Below, in pieces: positions 46,304 through 55,587 of a stretch of DNA of 64,000 nucleotides. Position numbers and translations under genes: made by a program. Origin of the DNA: Sphingomonas sp. SUN019 (GTDB lineage: Bacteria > Pseudomonadota > Alphaproteobacteria > Sphingomonadales > Sphingomonadaceae); contig NZ_CP096971.1 in NCBI RefSeq assembly GCF_024758705.1, forward strand, positions 372,001 through 436,000, read 5' to 3'. The notes beneath the pieces were generated by a model, which worked only from the letters and a program-made list of their open reading frames with translations, had not been told where the DNA came from and did not search any database. Within the stretch, counting starts at the first letter, position 1, and each line of letters begins with the position of its first letter.

Positions 46304-47632
46304 ATGGCAACGAAACTCCCCTCCCCGCCCCGCGTGGGCATGGTCTCGCTCGGCTGTCCGAAGAATCTGGTCGACAGCGAACGGATCCTGACTCAGCTGC
46401 GCGCCGACGGTTACCAGATGTCGCCCGACTATGTCGGCGCCGATGTCGTGCTGGTCAACACCTGCGGCTTCCTTGATTCGGCGAAGGAAGAAAGCTTGGA
46501 GGCGATCGGCGAGGCGATTGCGGAGAACGGCCGCGTCATCGTGACAGGCTGTTTCGGGAAGGAAGCCGATGCGATCCGTACGCGCTTCCCGCAGGTGCTC
46601 GCGATCACCGGCGCGCACGAATACGAACAGGTGGTGGAGGCGGTTCACGCCGCCGCGCCCGCGGGGCTGTCGCCCTATCTCGATCTGATCCCCGACGCCG
46701 GGCTGAAACTGACCCCGCGTCACTACAGCTATCTGAAGATTTCGGAGGGCTGCAACCACCGCTGCGCCTTCTGCATCATCCCCTCGCTCCGCGGTGATCT
46801 CGTCAGCCGTCGCCCCGACGCGATTCTTCGCGAAGCTGAAAAGCTTGTGGCGGCGGGAACGAAGGAATTGCTGGTCATCAGCCAAGACACCTCGGCTTAC
46901 GGCGTCGACATCCGCCACGCGACGTATCCGTTGAAGGGCGGCGGCGAAGTGCGCGCGCACATGACCGATCTGGCGCGTGAACTGGGCAAGATCGCCCCGT
47001 GGGTGCGCCTCCACTACGTCTATCCCTATCCGCACGTCGACAACGTCATCCCGCTGATGGCCGAGGGACTGATCCTCCCCTATCTCGACATCCCGTTCCA
47101 GCATGCCGCCCCCGCCGTCCTGCGCCGCATGAAGCGTCCCGCGAACGACGCCAAGGTGCTGAGCCGCATCCACGGCTGGCGTGATATCTGTCCGGATATC
47201 GCGATCCGATCGACCTTCGTCGTCGGCTTCCCCGGCGAAACTGAGGCCGATTTCCAGTATCTGCTCGACTGGCTCGACGAAGCGCAGCTCGACCGCGTCG
47301 GCGCGTTCCGCTTCGAGCCCGTGGAGGGCGCCTCCGCCAACGCGCTTCCCGATCACGTCCCCGAGGAAGTGAAGGAAGAACGCTACGCCCGCATCATGGA
47401 CAAATGCGCCGCGATCAGCGCGGCGAAGCTGCAGGCCAAGATCGGTCGCACCTTCGACGTCATCATCGACGTGGTGGGGGAAGACGGCGCGACCGGCCGG
47501 TCCTACGCCGACGCGCCCGACATCGACGGCGAAGTCCATCTGCGCGACGCCGGGCATCTGGCGCAGGGCGATATCGTGCCGGTCGTGATCGAGGACGCCG
47601 ACGAACACGATCTGTTCGGCGTCCCCGCCTGA
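46304..47632 (+). CDS. rimO: Ribosomal protein S12 methylthiotransferase
   Basis: A 442-residue radical-SAM enzyme. The N-terminal MTTase domain has three cluster cysteines, C18 (VSLGCPKN), C54 (NTCGF) and C83 (TGCFGKEAD). The radical-SAM cluster is C150, C154 and C157 ([17 protein letters not shown]), and a C-terminal TRAM domain ends the protein. [26 protein letters not shown] and the overall length mark RimO, which methylthiolates an Asp of S12, rather than MiaB. It stands between divergent and convergent neighbours. Confidence 0.95.
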   Translation: MATKLPSPPRVGMVSLGCPKNLVDSERILTQLRADGYQMSPDYVGADVVLVNTCGFLDSAKEESLEAIGEAIAENGRVIVTGCFGKEADAIRTRFPQVLAITGAHEYEQVVEAVHAAAPAGLSPYLDLIPDAGLKLTPRHYSYLKISEGCNHRCAFCIIPSLRGDLVSRRPDAILREAEKLVAAGTKELLVISQDTSAYGVDIRHATYPLKGGGEVRAHMTDLARELGKIAPWVRLHYVYPYPHVDNVIPLMAEGLILPYLDIPFQHAAPAVLRRMKRPANDAKVLSRIHGWRDICPDIAIRSTFVVGFPGETEADFQYLLDWLDEAQLDRVGAFRFEPVEGASANALPDHVPEEVKEERYARIMDKCAAISAAKLQAKIGRTFDVIIDVVGEDGATGRSYADAPDIDGEVHLRDAGHLAQGDIVPVVIEDADEHDLFGVPA

Positions 47633-47635
47633 GCC

Positions 47636-48184
47636 TTATTCGATCAGCGTCAATGCCGTACGGTTACGCGGCAGCCATTCGTCCTTACCGTCGCCGATCG
47701 GGTCGACATCCTTCTGCGTGGTCATCCGCGCGCCGTCGCGCACCGTCGTTTCGCGCACCTTCGCCATCCCATTGCCGTCGTTGCGCGTATCGGTCGCGAC
47801 GATCGTCCAGTGCGTTGCATCCCGCGGCGGTGACGGCAGCGTCAATTGCGCCGATCCGCTCTCGAACGGCTTGCCCTTGCGCGCCGACGCATAGCTCTCC
47901 TTGCCGGTCGCCGGATCAATGGTCGACAACGTCGTGATCCAGACCAGGCCCGTCGTCGGCCCGTCATCGAATTCTGCGGTGCGGACCGTCGTCAGGGCAT
48001 CCGGCTGGGCGACGATCGCGACCTTGACCGGGAGGCCTTCCCACTTGTTCGATTGGTAATCGCGATATTGCAGCTCGCCCTGCCAACGCCCCGCCGTCCC
48101 GGCGAGCAACGAAGCGATCGTCGGCGGCGACGCCGCAGCGGCCGACAGAAGCAATCCGAAACCGATCAAGATAACATGCCGCAT
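47636..48184 (-). CDS. Exported protein of unknown function
   Basis: A 182-residue protein with a signal peptide (MRHVILIGFGLLLSAAAASP). It continues TIASLLAGTAGRWQGELQYR and DYQSNKWEGLPVKVAIVAQP, a lipocalin-like start (G-W-GEL-Y-D), with later beta strands AQLTLPSPPRDATHWTIVAT and VRETTVRDGARMTTQKDVDP. A small beta-barrel is likely. No family is firmly recognised. It converges on rimO with three bases between stops. Confidence 0.65.
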   Translation of the reverse strand: MRHVILIGFGLLLSAAAASPPTIASLLAGTAGRWQGELQYRDYQSNKWEGLPVKVAIVAQPDALTTVRTAEFDDGPTTGLVWITTLSTIDPATGKESYASARKGKPFESGSAQLTLPSPPRDATHWTIVATDTRNDGNGMAKVRETTVRDGARMTTQKDVDPIGDGKDEWLPRNRTALTLIE

Positions 48185-48265
48185 CGCAGCCTCCCGCCAA
48201 TAGGCGGAGGATCGCACCAATCAAGCCATGGCGCCAGCGATACGATCGAAACGAACGTTCACGAG

Positions 48266-48342
48266 TGGTAGCGGAGGAGGGACTTGAACCCCCGACCTAC
48301 GGATTATGATTCCGCCGCTCTAACCAACTGAGCTACTCCGCC
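48266..48342 (-). tRNA. tRNA-Met (CAT)
   Basis: 77 bases including CCA. The acceptor stem is GGCGGAG/CTCCGCT-type, the D-arm is GCTCAGTTGGTTAGAGC, and the anticodon stem-loop is GCGGA-ATCATAA-TCCGT with anticodon CAT. The sequence fits elongator tRNA-Met; the lysidine-modified Ile tRNA has the same anticodon but usually a different acceptor stem. Confidence 0.9.
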
Positions 48343-48397
48343 ATCGAAGGCGTGCTTCACTCGTGAGGCGCGGGCTATAGCAGTGGTTTTCGGGCGG

Positions 48398-48922
48398 TCA
48401 AGGTGCGAACATATGCCGTGACATCAACTCCCACGGCCCGCCGCGATACCAATACGCGGCAAGTCCCGCGATAGCCACAGGCCGCGGCGCGAAGCCGGTC
48501 TGCAGGTCGCTCAGCAGCGCCTTTGCGACCGCCGGTTCCACCTTGTTCTGCACCGTGACGTGCGCACGCCAGCCCGCCTGATCCTGCGGCGTCAGCAGAC
48601 CGGCAAAGGCGTCCGTCAACCGCTGCCGGATCGACGCCAGATCAGGACTTTCGATGCGATAGGCGACCCCACGTCCGAGCGAGACCAGCCCCGCAACCCG
48701 CGCGACCGGCGCGCGAACGCCGCGCGTCTCCTGCGACAGGCGATGCTTCACTTCGTTCGCGATCGATGGCGGGAGGTGGTGGAACATCGTGAGATGCGCC
48801 GCGAGGTGGTTGCGTTCGGGCGGAAAATACCGCGTCCGCTGACCGTCGAAAAACGACTGATCCTGCGCACCGAATAGCGCCGTCACGATAATGGGCGCTG
48901 GGATGGGTGTGGGCTCGCTCAA
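48398..48922 (-). CDS. 2'-5' RNA ligase family protein (2H phosphoesterase)
   Basis: A 174-residue protein. The two HxT motifs of the 2H superfamily are visible as [14 protein letters not shown] and [11 protein letters not shown], spaced as in LigT/ThpR-like proteins. Members act on cyclic nucleotide phosphates or RNA ends; the substrate is unknown. The start is set at TTG 48922, overlapping the kup TGA (TTGA), because no ATG or GTG precedes the first strand ([20 protein letters not shown]). Confidence 0.78.
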   Translation of the reverse strand: MSEPTPIPAPIIVTALFGAQDQSFFDGQRTRYFPPERNHLAAHLTMFHHLPPSIANEVKHRLSQETRGVRAPVARVAGLVSLGRGVAYRIESPDLASIRQRLTDAFAGLLTPQDQAGWRAHVTVQNKVEPAVAKALLSDLQTGFAPRPVAIAGLAAYWYRGGPWELMSRHMFAP

Positions 48923-50865
48923 ATCTCGATCTGGCTGCCCAGTTCTACCACGCGGTTCGTGGGCAGCTTGAAGAACTCCATCGCGCTTTCCGCGTTGCGC
49001 AGCATCCAGGCGAACAATTTCTCGCGCCAAAGCGCCATTCCCGGCCGTTCCGACGCCAGCAAGGTCTGCCGCGACAGGAAGAAGCTGGTGTCCATCATGC
49101 GGAATTCCGCACCGCATTCATGGAACACCTTCAACGCGGCTGGCACGTCCGGCGCCTCCATGAACCCGTAGCGCAGTACGACGCGGTGAAACCCCTGCGC
49201 CAGATCCTCATGCTGGAAACGATCGTCGACCGGCCAGTACGGCATATTGGTGACCTTTACGGTCAACAGGATGACACGTTCGTGCAGCACGCGATTGTGC
49301 TTCAGATTGTGCAGCAGAGCGTGCGGCACCCCTTCGGGTGATGAGGTCATGAATACCGCCGTGCCCGGCACGCGTGTCGCGGATCCAGCGGCGGAGTTGA
49401 TGAACACCTTGATCGGCATCGCACCCTCACGCATCCGCTCGATCATCAGCTTGCGACCCGTGGCCCAGGTCGTGAGCAATACGAACACCACCAGCGCGAC
49501 GAGCAGCGGGAACCAGCCGCCATCGGGTATCTTGGTCATGTTCGATGCGAAGTACAGACCATCGATGATGAGGAATATCGCGGTGAAGGCGACCGTCCCC
49601 CACACCGGCCAATGCCACACACGGTGGATCAGCACCGCAACCATGCACGTGCTGATGAACATCGTGCCCGTCACCGCGATACCGTAGGCGGCCGCGAGAT
49701 TGGACGATTCGCCGAAGCCGAAGATCAGCAGCAGCACCATCGCCAGCAACGCCCAGTTGACCGACGGAATGTAGATCTGTCCGGCCTCGGACGCGCTGGT
49801 ATGTTCGATCCGCAGCCGTGGCATCAGCCCAAGCTGAACGCCCTGCTGCACGACCGAATACGCCCCCGTGATGACCGCCTGACTGGCAATAACCGTCGCC
49901 ATCGTGGCCAGGATCACCAGCGGCAACCGCAGGCTTTCGTCCGCCATCAGGAAGAACGGGTTTCGCGCCGCGCCGGGATCACCCAGCAGCAATGCGCCCT
50001 GACCCAGATAATTCAGCATCAGCGCCGGAAACACGAACCACAGCCACGCATAGGCGATCGGCTTGCGCCCGAAATGCCCCATGTCGGCATACAGCGCCTC
50101 CGCGCCCGTCACCGCCAGCACGACCGAGCCGAGCGCCAGGAACGCCAGCATTCCGTCGTTTGCAGCAAACCGAACGGCCCAGCGCGGATCGAGCGCCAAC
50201 AGGATATCCGGGCGGTCGAGGATATGCATGACGCCCAGCACCGACAGGACGATGAAATACAGCGCCATGATCGGACCGAACAATTTGCCGACACGCGCGG
50301 TGCCGACCGATTGCAGCCAGAACAGCCCGATAATGATCGCCACCGCGATGGGAATGACGAACGAATCGAATCCGTCCTGAACGGTCGCCAACCCCTCGAC
50401 CGCGGACAGCACGGAAATCGCGGGCGTGATCATGCAGTCGCCAAAGAACAGCGCGGCGGCGAGCACGCCGAGAATGACCAGACTCGGCCCCCACCGTTTT
50501 CCCGCACCGCTACGGCGTTGGATCAGCGCCAGCAGCGCCAGACTGCCGCCCTCGCCATTATTGTCGGCGCGCATGATGACCATGACGTATTTGACGGTGA
50601 CGATCAGCACCAGCGACCAGAAGATCAGGCTGACGACACCGAAGATATGGGGTTGATCGACCGCCAGCGGATGGTGCCCGACGAACACCTCCTTCATCGC
50701 ATAAAGCGGGCTGGTGCCGATATCGCCGTACACCACGCCGACCGCGCCGAGCGCCAATTTGGCCAGGCCGTCACGCGCATGGCTGTGGCCGTGCGGTATC
50801 TCTACCGAGGGCTCGGCTCTGGGTTCGGCTGCAGGCTGGGCGCCGCTTGCCGCGTCGGTGTTCAC
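48919..50865 (-). CDS. kup: Kup/Trk-type low-affinity potassium uptake transporter
   Basis: A 648-residue protein from a GTG at 50865. The N-terminal tail is followed by [20 protein letters not shown], the Kup signature. Twelve transmembrane helices follow, with [18 protein letters not shown] and [11 protein letters not shown], then a C-terminal cytosolic domain ([20 protein letters not shown]). It imports K with protons. An AT-rich gap separates it from the divergent DUF3072 gene. Confidence 0.95.
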   Translation of the reverse strand: MNTDAASGAQPAAEPRAEPSVEIPHGHSHARDGLAKLALGAVGVVYGDIGTSPLYAMKEVFVGHHPLAVDQPHIFGVVSLIFWSLVLIVTVKYVMVIMRADNNGEGGSLALLALIQRRSGAGKRWGPSLVILGVLAAALFFGDCMITPAISVLSAVEGLATVQDGFDSFVIPIAVAIIIGLFWLQSVGTARVGKLFGPIMALYFIVLSVLGVMHILDRPDILLALDPRWAVRFAANDGMLAFLALGSVVLAVTGAEALYADMGHFGRKPIAYAWLWFVFPALMLNYLGQGALLLGDPGAARNPFFLMADESLRLPLVILATMATVIASQAVITGAYSVVQQGVQLGLMPRLRIEHTSASEAGQIYIPSVNWALLAMVLLLIFGFGESSNLAAAYGIAVTGTMFISTCMVAVLIHRVWHWPVWGTVAFTAIFLIIDGLYFASNMTKIPDGGWFPLLVALVVFVLLTTWATGRKLMIERMREGAMPIKVFINSAAGSATRVPGTAVFMTSSPEGVPHALLHNLKHNRVLHERVILLTVKVTNMPYWPVDDRFQHEDLAQGFHRVVLRYGFMEAPDVPAALKVFHECGAEFRMMDTSFFLSRQTLLASERPGMALWREKLFAWMLRNAESAMEFFKLPTNRVVELGSQIEI

Positions 50866-50967
50866 GAGATCGCTGAAACCGTAGGCATGACGGGAAGACC
50901 CATATTGGTGCTCATGGCGGCGCGGGCACTAGCACGCACCTTGGGGAGCGGCAACCGATGCCCGTCA

Positions 50968-50992
50968 GGAACATTAAATGAACATATATGTT
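50968..50992 (+). promoter_or_regulatory. Possible EcfG promoter with internal palindrome, before DUF3072
   Basis: GGAAC at 50968-50972, sixteen bases, then TGTT at 50989-50992, three of four bases of the EcfG -10. The ATG is 24 bases further. AACATATATGTT at 50981-50992 is a perfect 12-base palindrome overlapping the -10, a possible operator. A strong AAAGGA ribosome site follows. Confidence 0.4.
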
Positions 50993-51015
50993 GGAACAAT
51001 GAAAGGAATTTCTGT

Positions 51016-51231
51016 ATGACCGACAGCAATCCGAAAGCCGAACCGTTTTCTAACGCCGAGAAAGATCCCGATGACTGGACGACAGGCGACGAAAAGATGA
51101 CCGGGGCGCAGGCGAGTTATCTGAAGACATTGAGCGAAGAGGCGGATGAACCTTTCGACGAGACGCTGACCAAGGCCGACGCCTCGAAACGGATCGATGC
51201 GCTGCAGGAAAAGACGGGCCGCGGAAAATAG
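51016..51231 (+). CDS. DUF3072 family protein
   Basis: A 71-residue soluble protein: MTDSNPKAEPFSNAEKDPDD, then EKMTGAQASYLKTLSEEADE and LTKADASKRIDALQEKTGRG. This is DUF3072, whose core MT-AQ--YL--L-EEA has the look of a small SAP-like helix-turn-helix. Such proteins are common in general stress regulons of alphaproteobacteria, which fits the EcfG-like promoter here. Function is unknown. Confidence 0.82.
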   Translation: MTDSNPKAEPFSNAEKDPDDWTTGDEKMTGAQASYLKTLSEEADEPFDETLTKADASKRIDALQEKTGRGK

Positions 51232-51233
51232 CG

Positions 51234-51878
51234 TCAGCGTGTCGGCGGTGCGCCTGCGGTCATCGCAACGAACTGATCGAGCACGGCCAGCCTGACCGCT
51301 ATTTCCTGTCGATAAGGTGCTTTTGGCGGGGACAATGCAATCGCGCGCAGCCACAGACGCTTTCCACGCGGGAAATCGCCGCTGCGAATATAGGCGAGGC
51401 CGGCGTAAAACGGCGGTGCCGGATGTTCGGGCGCGAGACGCGTCGCCTGCTGGAACGCGAACAGCGCGCTGGGCGACATCTGATTGTCGTCGTTTGCGGC
51501 GAGCGTGGTCCCGAGCATGGTCCACAACACGAAACTTCGCGGCATCTTGTGCAATCCGCCCAAGATCGCCTGCGCCGCCGCCTTCGGTTCGCCCGCTCGC
51601 GTCATCGCCTCAGACGCGACGATGTACGACGCGTCCGCAGACAGTCGCCCGAGCAGCATCTCACGCAGCACGACCATCTCGGGATCGACCGCGCCCGGAT
51701 CGCCAACAGGCTTGGCGGGGGTCGCGGCCAGCGCTGGGCGACCCTGCCACGCATAGCCTGCCGCACCGAGAAACAATGCCGCGCCCGCCAGCATCCACAG
51801 CCCGCGCGGCAGCTTCAGCAGCACCAGCGCAGCGAACGCCAGCAGTGCGATCGCACCGAGCGCAACGAAGCCCATCAT
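51234..51878 (-). CDS. CcmI/CcmH-C-terminal-type TPR protein of cytochrome c maturation
   Basis: A 214-residue protein. Two N-terminal membrane helices (FVALGAIALLAFAALVLLKL and GLWMLAGAALFLGAAGYAWQ) precede a TPR domain (PKAAAQAILGGLHKMPRSFV, SALFAFQQATRLAPEHPAPP, DFPRGKRLWLRAIALSPPKA). In Sphingomonads this gene normally ends the ccm operon after ccmF, ccmG and ccmH and helps present apocytochrome for haem attachment. Here its ATG overlaps the ccmE stop directly, with the three intervening genes absent. Confidence 0.78.
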   Translation of the reverse strand: MMGFVALGAIALLAFAALVLLKLPRGLWMLAGAALFLGAAGYAWQGRPALAATPAKPVGDPGAVDPEMVVLREMLLGRLSADASYIVASEAMTRAGEPKAAAQAILGGLHKMPRSFVLWTMLGTTLAANDDNQMSPSALFAFQQATRLAPEHPAPPFYAGLAYIRSGDFPRGKRLWLRAIALSPPKAPYRQEIAVRLAVLDQFVAMTAGAPPTR

Positions 51879-52309
51879 GGCTGAAGCGTCCGCGTCTCGT
51901 GCATTTTTCCGGCCAGTTCGGGCGGCATATATTTCTCGTCGTGCTTGGCCAGCAGATTGGTCGCGACGAACGACCGGTCGGCGCGGAAATGCCCCTCCGC
52001 GACAACGCCCGACCTTTCCTTAAACAGATCGGGGGCGATACCGGAGAAGGTGACGGGCGTCGTCGCCTTGCCGTCGGTCACCAGGAACGCGATCGATACG
52101 CCGTCCGCCGCGCGCCGGATCGATCCGCCCTCAACCATCCCGCCCAGCCGCACCGCGCGGTCGAGCGGCGGAAGTTCGCCGACCACATCGGACGGCGCGT
52201 AGAAGAACGCCGCCTGATCCTTCAGCCCCGACAGCGCGAGCAACGCCGCCGCGACGATCGCCGCGATCGCCAGCAACGCCAGCGACAGCCGTTGATGCTT
52301 GGCCTTCAC
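51875..52309 (-). CDS. ccmE: Cytochrome c maturation haem chaperone CcmE
   Basis: A 144-residue protein from a GTG at 52309. One membrane anchor (LSLALLAIAAIVAAALLALS) is followed by the CcmE beta-barrel: FFYAPSDVVGELPPLDRAVR, LGGMVEGGSIRRAADGVSIA, SGIAPDLFKERSGVVAEGHF and LLAKHDEKYMPPEL. The conserved His in LAKHDEKYMP binds haem covalently in transit. It overlaps ccmD upstream (GTGA) and the TPR gene downstream. Confidence 0.94.
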   Translation of the reverse strand: MKAKHQRLSLALLAIAAIVAAALLALSGLKDQAAFFYAPSDVVGELPPLDRAVRLGGMVEGGSIRRAADGVSIAFLVTDGKATTPVTFSGIAPDLFKERSGVVAEGHFRADRSFVATNLLAKHDEKYMPPELAGKMHETRTLQP

Positions 52310-52410
52310 TTCTCCGCTCGCTTCATCGCGATCCAGCTCCACAGCGCGACCGCTACAGTCCCGCCGATCGTCACGACATAGGCCGCAGTCACGAAGGGCC
52401 ACGGGTTCAT
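52306..52410 (-). CDS. ccmD: Haem exporter protein D
   Basis: A 34-residue single-pass protein, MNPWPFVTAAYVVTIGGTVA and then VALWSWIAMKRAEK, a typical CcmD that helps release haem-loaded CcmE from CcmABC. Its ATG overlaps the ccmC stop and its TGA overlaps the ccmE start. It is short enough to be missed by automatic callers. Confidence 0.9.
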   Translation of the reverse strand: MNPWPFVTAAYVVTIGGTVAVALWSWIAMKRAEK

Positions 52411-53144
52411 GCGGTGGCCCGCCGGCGCAACCGCGCCTCGGCCTTCGCCTCGGCCAGCAGCGTCCGCATCCGCATCAGCACGATCCCTGCGAACAGCAGG
52501 GTGAACCCGCCCAGCATGATCGGCAACGGCCACAGGATCGACGAATCGATCGTCGATTTGGTGAGGCCAATGCTGGCGCCCTGATGCAGCGTGTTCCACC
52601 ACACCACCGAATAGCGGATGATCGGCAGCAACACCGTCCCCGCGATCCCGTAGAGCGCCGCGATCCGCCCGTCGCCGCCACGCTCGCGATCGGCACGAGC
52701 CAGCGCGATGTAGCCGAGATAAACGAAGAACAGCAGCAGCATCGACGTCAGCCGCCCATCCCATTGCCACCACGTCCCCCATGTCGGCCGCCCCCAGATC
52801 GACCCCGTCGCCAAGCAGATCAGCGCGAACGCCGCGCCCGGCACCGCGATCGCGCGCGCCGCGACATCGGCCAGCGGGTGGCGCCAGACTAGGAAGGTGA
52901 TGCTGGATATTGCGATTGCACTCCAACCGCCCATGCCGAGCCAGGCGGCGGGAACGTGGATGTAGAGGATGCGCACCGTTTCGCCCTGCAGATAATCGGG
53001 CGGGGTCTGCGTGAGGCCGGCCCAGCACCCGATCGCGATCAGCGCGGCGCCCAGCCACGTCAGTACAGGCGTGAGCGGCCGCGCGATCGACAGGAAGCGT
53101 TTGGGATTGGCGAAGGCGTGAAGGGCGGGCACTGAAATCAACAT
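52407..53144 (-). CDS. ccmC: Haem exporter/handling protein CcmC
   Basis: A 245-residue protein with six membrane helices and the tryptophan-rich WWD domain WGRPTWGTWWQWDGRLTSML. Periplasmic haem-ligand histidines are in ILYIHVPAAWLGMG and WWNTLHQGASI. It presents haem to CcmE. The ATG at 53144 gives the family start; a GTG at 53168 is an alternative. No ccmA or ccmB is upstream; the next gene is the amino-acid dehydrogenase on the same strand, 54 bases away. Confidence 0.95.
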   Translation of the reverse strand: MLISVPALHAFANPKRFLSIARPLTPVLTWLGAALIAIGCWAGLTQTPPDYLQGETVRILYIHVPAAWLGMGGWSAIAISSITFLVWRHPLADVAARAIAVPGAAFALICLATGSIWGRPTWGTWWQWDGRLTSMLLLFFVYLGYIALARADRERGGDGRIAALYGIAGTVLLPIIRYSVVWWNTLHQGASIGLTKSTIDSSILWPLPIMLGGFTLLFAGIVLMRMRTLLAEAKAEARLRRRATA

Positions 53145-53198
53145 ATTGTCGATTCTCACTGACGTCACGCGCCAAGTGCGCAGTTCAGATCGACATGC

Positions 53199-54245
53199 CT
53201 ACCGCCCGATCAACCGCCGCGCGATGCGGTCCGCGACTTCGGACGCCGGATCGCCCGACGCGTCGCTCTCGTTCCACACCTCGGTCAGCCGGTCAGGGAT
53301 ATGCGCGATCCGCGCCTTCACCTCGGCCTCGTCGCCATGGCCGAGATATTCCAGCCCGACGTTAATGATCCCACCCGCGTTGATGACGTAGTCGGGCGCA
53401 TATAGGATGCCGCGCTCGTGGATGCGGTGGCCATCGTTGCGGGTCGCAAGCTGGTTGTTCGCGCCGCCCGCGACGACCTTCGCCTGCAACCCCGCGATCG
53501 ATCCTTCGGTCAGGATCGCGCCCAAGGCGTTCGGGCTAACGATGTCCGCCTCGACGCCCAGAATACCTTCGGCCGCCACCGCAGTCGCACCGAGTTCGCC
53601 CGCCAGCCGCTGCGCGCGGCCCTCGTCGACATCAGCCAGCGTCAGCACCGCGCCGTCTGCCGCGAGCAGCTTAGCAAGCCCGCCGCCGACCGATCCGACG
53701 CCCTGTACCGCGACGCGCACGCCCCGCATGTCGGTCGCGCCGAGCGCCCGCTGCGCCGCGGCCTTCACACCCAGATAGATGCCCAGCGCGGTGTACGGCC
53801 CCGGATCGCCGCCCGCCGCGCCGCTGGCGACCGGCAGGCCGGAGACGTAACGCGTCTCACCAGCGATCGTCTTCATCCGCGCTTCGGACATGCCGACATC
53901 CTCGGCCGTCACGTACCGCCCGCCAAGCGATTCGACGACGCGGCCGAACGCCTTCAGCTGATCCTCGGTGATCGTCTCGCCGGGATTGGCCGCCAGCACG
54001 ACGCCCTTGCCGCCACCCAGCTCCAGCCCCGCCATCGCATTCTTGAAGCTCATGCCGCGCGACAGCCGCAGCGCGTCGGTGATCGCGCGCTCCTCGCTGC
54101 CGTAATGCCAGAAGCGCACGCCGCCCGCGGCCGGCCCCAGCGTCGTCGAATGTACGGCGATCACCGCGCGCATCCCCGATGCCGGATCGGTGAACAGATG
54201 GACGCCCTCATGGTCGTCGAAGTCGGGGAAGCCCCAGTTAATCAT
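53199..54245 (-). CDS. Leucine/Glu/Phe/Val-type amino-acid dehydrogenase
   Basis: A 348-residue NAD-dependent oxidative deaminase. GPAAGGVRFWHYGSEERAIT, SFKNAMAGLELGGGKGVVLA (catalytic Lys), RYVTAEDVGMSEARM and the nucleotide-binding GVRVAVQGVGSVGGGLAKLL are visible, with VAGGANNQLATRNDGHRIHE. The short length and GGGKG context favour leucine or valine dehydrogenase over glutamate dehydrogenase. It lies 22 bases from tRNA-His and may share its transcript. Confidence 0.88.
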   Translation of the reverse strand: MINWGFPDFDDHEGVHLFTDPASGMRAVIAVHSTTLGPAAGGVRFWHYGSEERAITDALRLSRGMSFKNAMAGLELGGGKGVVLAANPGETITEDQLKAFGRVVESLGGRYVTAEDVGMSEARMKTIAGETRYVSGLPVASGAAGGDPGPYTALGIYLGVKAAAQRALGATDMRGVRVAVQGVGSVGGGLAKLLAADGAVLTLADVDEGRAQRLAGELGATAVAAEGILGVEADIVSPNALGAILTEGSIAGLQAKVVAGGANNQLATRNDGHRIHERGILYAPDYVINAGGIINVGLEYLGHGDEAEVKARIAHIPDRLTEVWNESDASGDPASEVADRIARRLIGR

Positions 54246-54266
54246 GGCACATCCGGGGAAGAATAA

Positions 54267-54344
54267 TGGGGCGACCGACGGGACTTGAACCCGCAACTTC
54301 CGGCATCACAAGCCGACGCTCTAACCAATTGAACTACGGTCGCC
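54267..54344 (-). tRNA. tRNA-His (GTG)
   Basis: 78 bases including the extra 5' G(-1) and CCA. The acceptor stem GCGACCG/CGGTCGC is capped by G(-1) opposite C73, the identity element of tRNA-His. The anticodon stem-loop is TCGGC-TTGTGAT-GCCGG with anticodon GTG. Confidence 0.94.
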
Positions 54345-54391
54345 GCGAAGGAATGCGCCTCTAGCGGGGCGGGCGGTCAGGCGTCAAGCTA

Positions 54392-55117
54392 TCAGAAGCG
54401 CCCCTCGATGGACAGTTGCATTCCGGCTGGCGTCTGCACGAAACCCGCCAGCTGCAGCCGCTGCACGGCCAACGGATCGCTCGCCGCCAGCGTCAGTTCG
54501 GCGCGATAGCGGCTGTCGGGCCAGACGCGGATCGCCGCCCCCTCTCCGCCGCTCGCGCTGGCCAGCGGGATCAGCAGCGCGCCGCCGTCGCAACGCACGC
54601 TGCCGCTCATCGATACCGGGATCGCCGTTCCGCCCAAGTCGCCGCCCAGCGTCGCGCGCACGCGGCCCTCGGCGCGTTCGCACGAATCGCCATCGAAGCG
54701 GACGCTCACCTGATCGAGGTCGAGGATGGTCACGGGCACCGGTGCAAAGGCGTTGCCGACCGGAAGCGAGGCGGTCACGTCGTCCATCCCGACGCTATGC
54801 CGGGTCAGCGTGATCGCACCCGTCAGGCCCGGCGCGGGTGGATCGTCACGCCCGTCGAAATCCACCCGCGCGCGCCCGATCAGCAGGTTCAGCGGCGACA
54901 CCCCCGCCTCCAGATCGCCGAGCGCCAATGCGCCGAACCGCGCCTCGGTCAGCGACCCCGCCCACACGCTGCCCCCGACGCTGCGCGCGGTCATGCCCTG
55001 ATCGCCCAGACCCACCCAGCCGAGCGCGAGCCGCAGCGGCAGGAACGCGATCATCGCGACGACGAACATCGCCAGGAACAGCGCCCGCGGACCAGTGGAA
55101 AGCCGTATCCGTCTCAT
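54392..55117 (-). CDS. gspN: Type II secretion protein N
   Basis: A 241-residue protein with one N-terminal helix (GPRALFLAMFVVAMIAFLPL) and a periplasmic beta domain: VGGSVWAGSLTEARFGALAL, GVSPLNLLIGRARVDFDGRD and later repeated beta strands, the GspN pattern. GspN is an accessory component of some T2SS. It is the last gene of the operon and overlaps gspM by four bases. Confidence 0.85.
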   Translation of the reverse strand: MRRIRLSTGPRALFLAMFVVAMIAFLPLRLALGWVGLGDQGMTARSVGGSVWAGSLTEARFGALALGDLEAGVSPLNLLIGRARVDFDGRDDPPAPGLTGAITLTRHSVGMDDVTASLPVGNAFAPVPVTILDLDQVSVRFDGDSCERAEGRVRATLGGDLGGTAIPVSMSGSVRCDGGALLIPLASASGGEGAAIRVWPDSRYRAELTLAASDPLAVQRLQLAGFVQTPAGMQLSIEGRF

Positions 55118-55587
55118 GCCGACCGCGCCTTCAGCGTCATCGTCGCGCTGACGATCCCCGGCCCCGCGCCACTGATCGTCACCCCGTCGACCAATATCCC
55201 CTCCGCCTCCAGCCCCGCGATCCAGCCGAGCAGCGCGCCGGGCTTGGCGCTGGCGATCGAGATGCGCACGCGATCCCCCTCCGGCTCTAGGCTGGCGAGC
55301 GCGAAGCCCGCGGTGTCGGCGCGCGCGCGGATCGCATCGGCGAGCGGCGCGTCGAGCGGTTGCGGGCGGCTGCGTTGGATCGATTTGAGCGCGCGCACCT
55401 GCGCCTCGGTCTCGCCCAGCCGCACCACCGCGCTGGCGTGCGCATCGCGCGACGAGGCGAGTCCGTCGCGGACCGGCCGGATCACCGCCGCCCAGACGAT
55501 CGTGATCGCCAGCAGCGCGAACATCACGAGGATCAGCCGCCGCTCGCGCAACGACCGCCCCGTAAACCAGGCGCGAAGTTCGGTCAT
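55114..55587 (-). CDS. gspM: Type II secretion protein M
   Basis: A 157-residue protein: cytoplasmic tail, one helix (RRLILVMFALLAITIVWAAV), then a coiled region and a small ferredoxin-like domain (GFALASLEPEGDRVRISIAS, LGWIAGLEAEGILVDGVTIS). GspM anchors GspL in the inner-membrane platform. It overlaps gspL and gspN by four bases each. Confidence 0.85.
   Translation of the reverse strand: MTELRAWFTGRSLRERRLILVMFALLAITIVWAAVIRPVRDGLASSRDAHASAVVRLGETEAQVRALKSIQRSRPQPLDAPLADAIRARADTAGFALASLEPEGDRVRISIASAKPGALLGWIAGLEAEGILVDGVTISGAGPGIVSATMTLKARSA

Noticed and set aside
49612..51015. Long plus-strand frame leading into the DUF3072 gene
   Set aside because: The part before 51016 is the antisense shadow of kup. 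The real gene starts at the ATG at 51016, which has a strong ribosome site.
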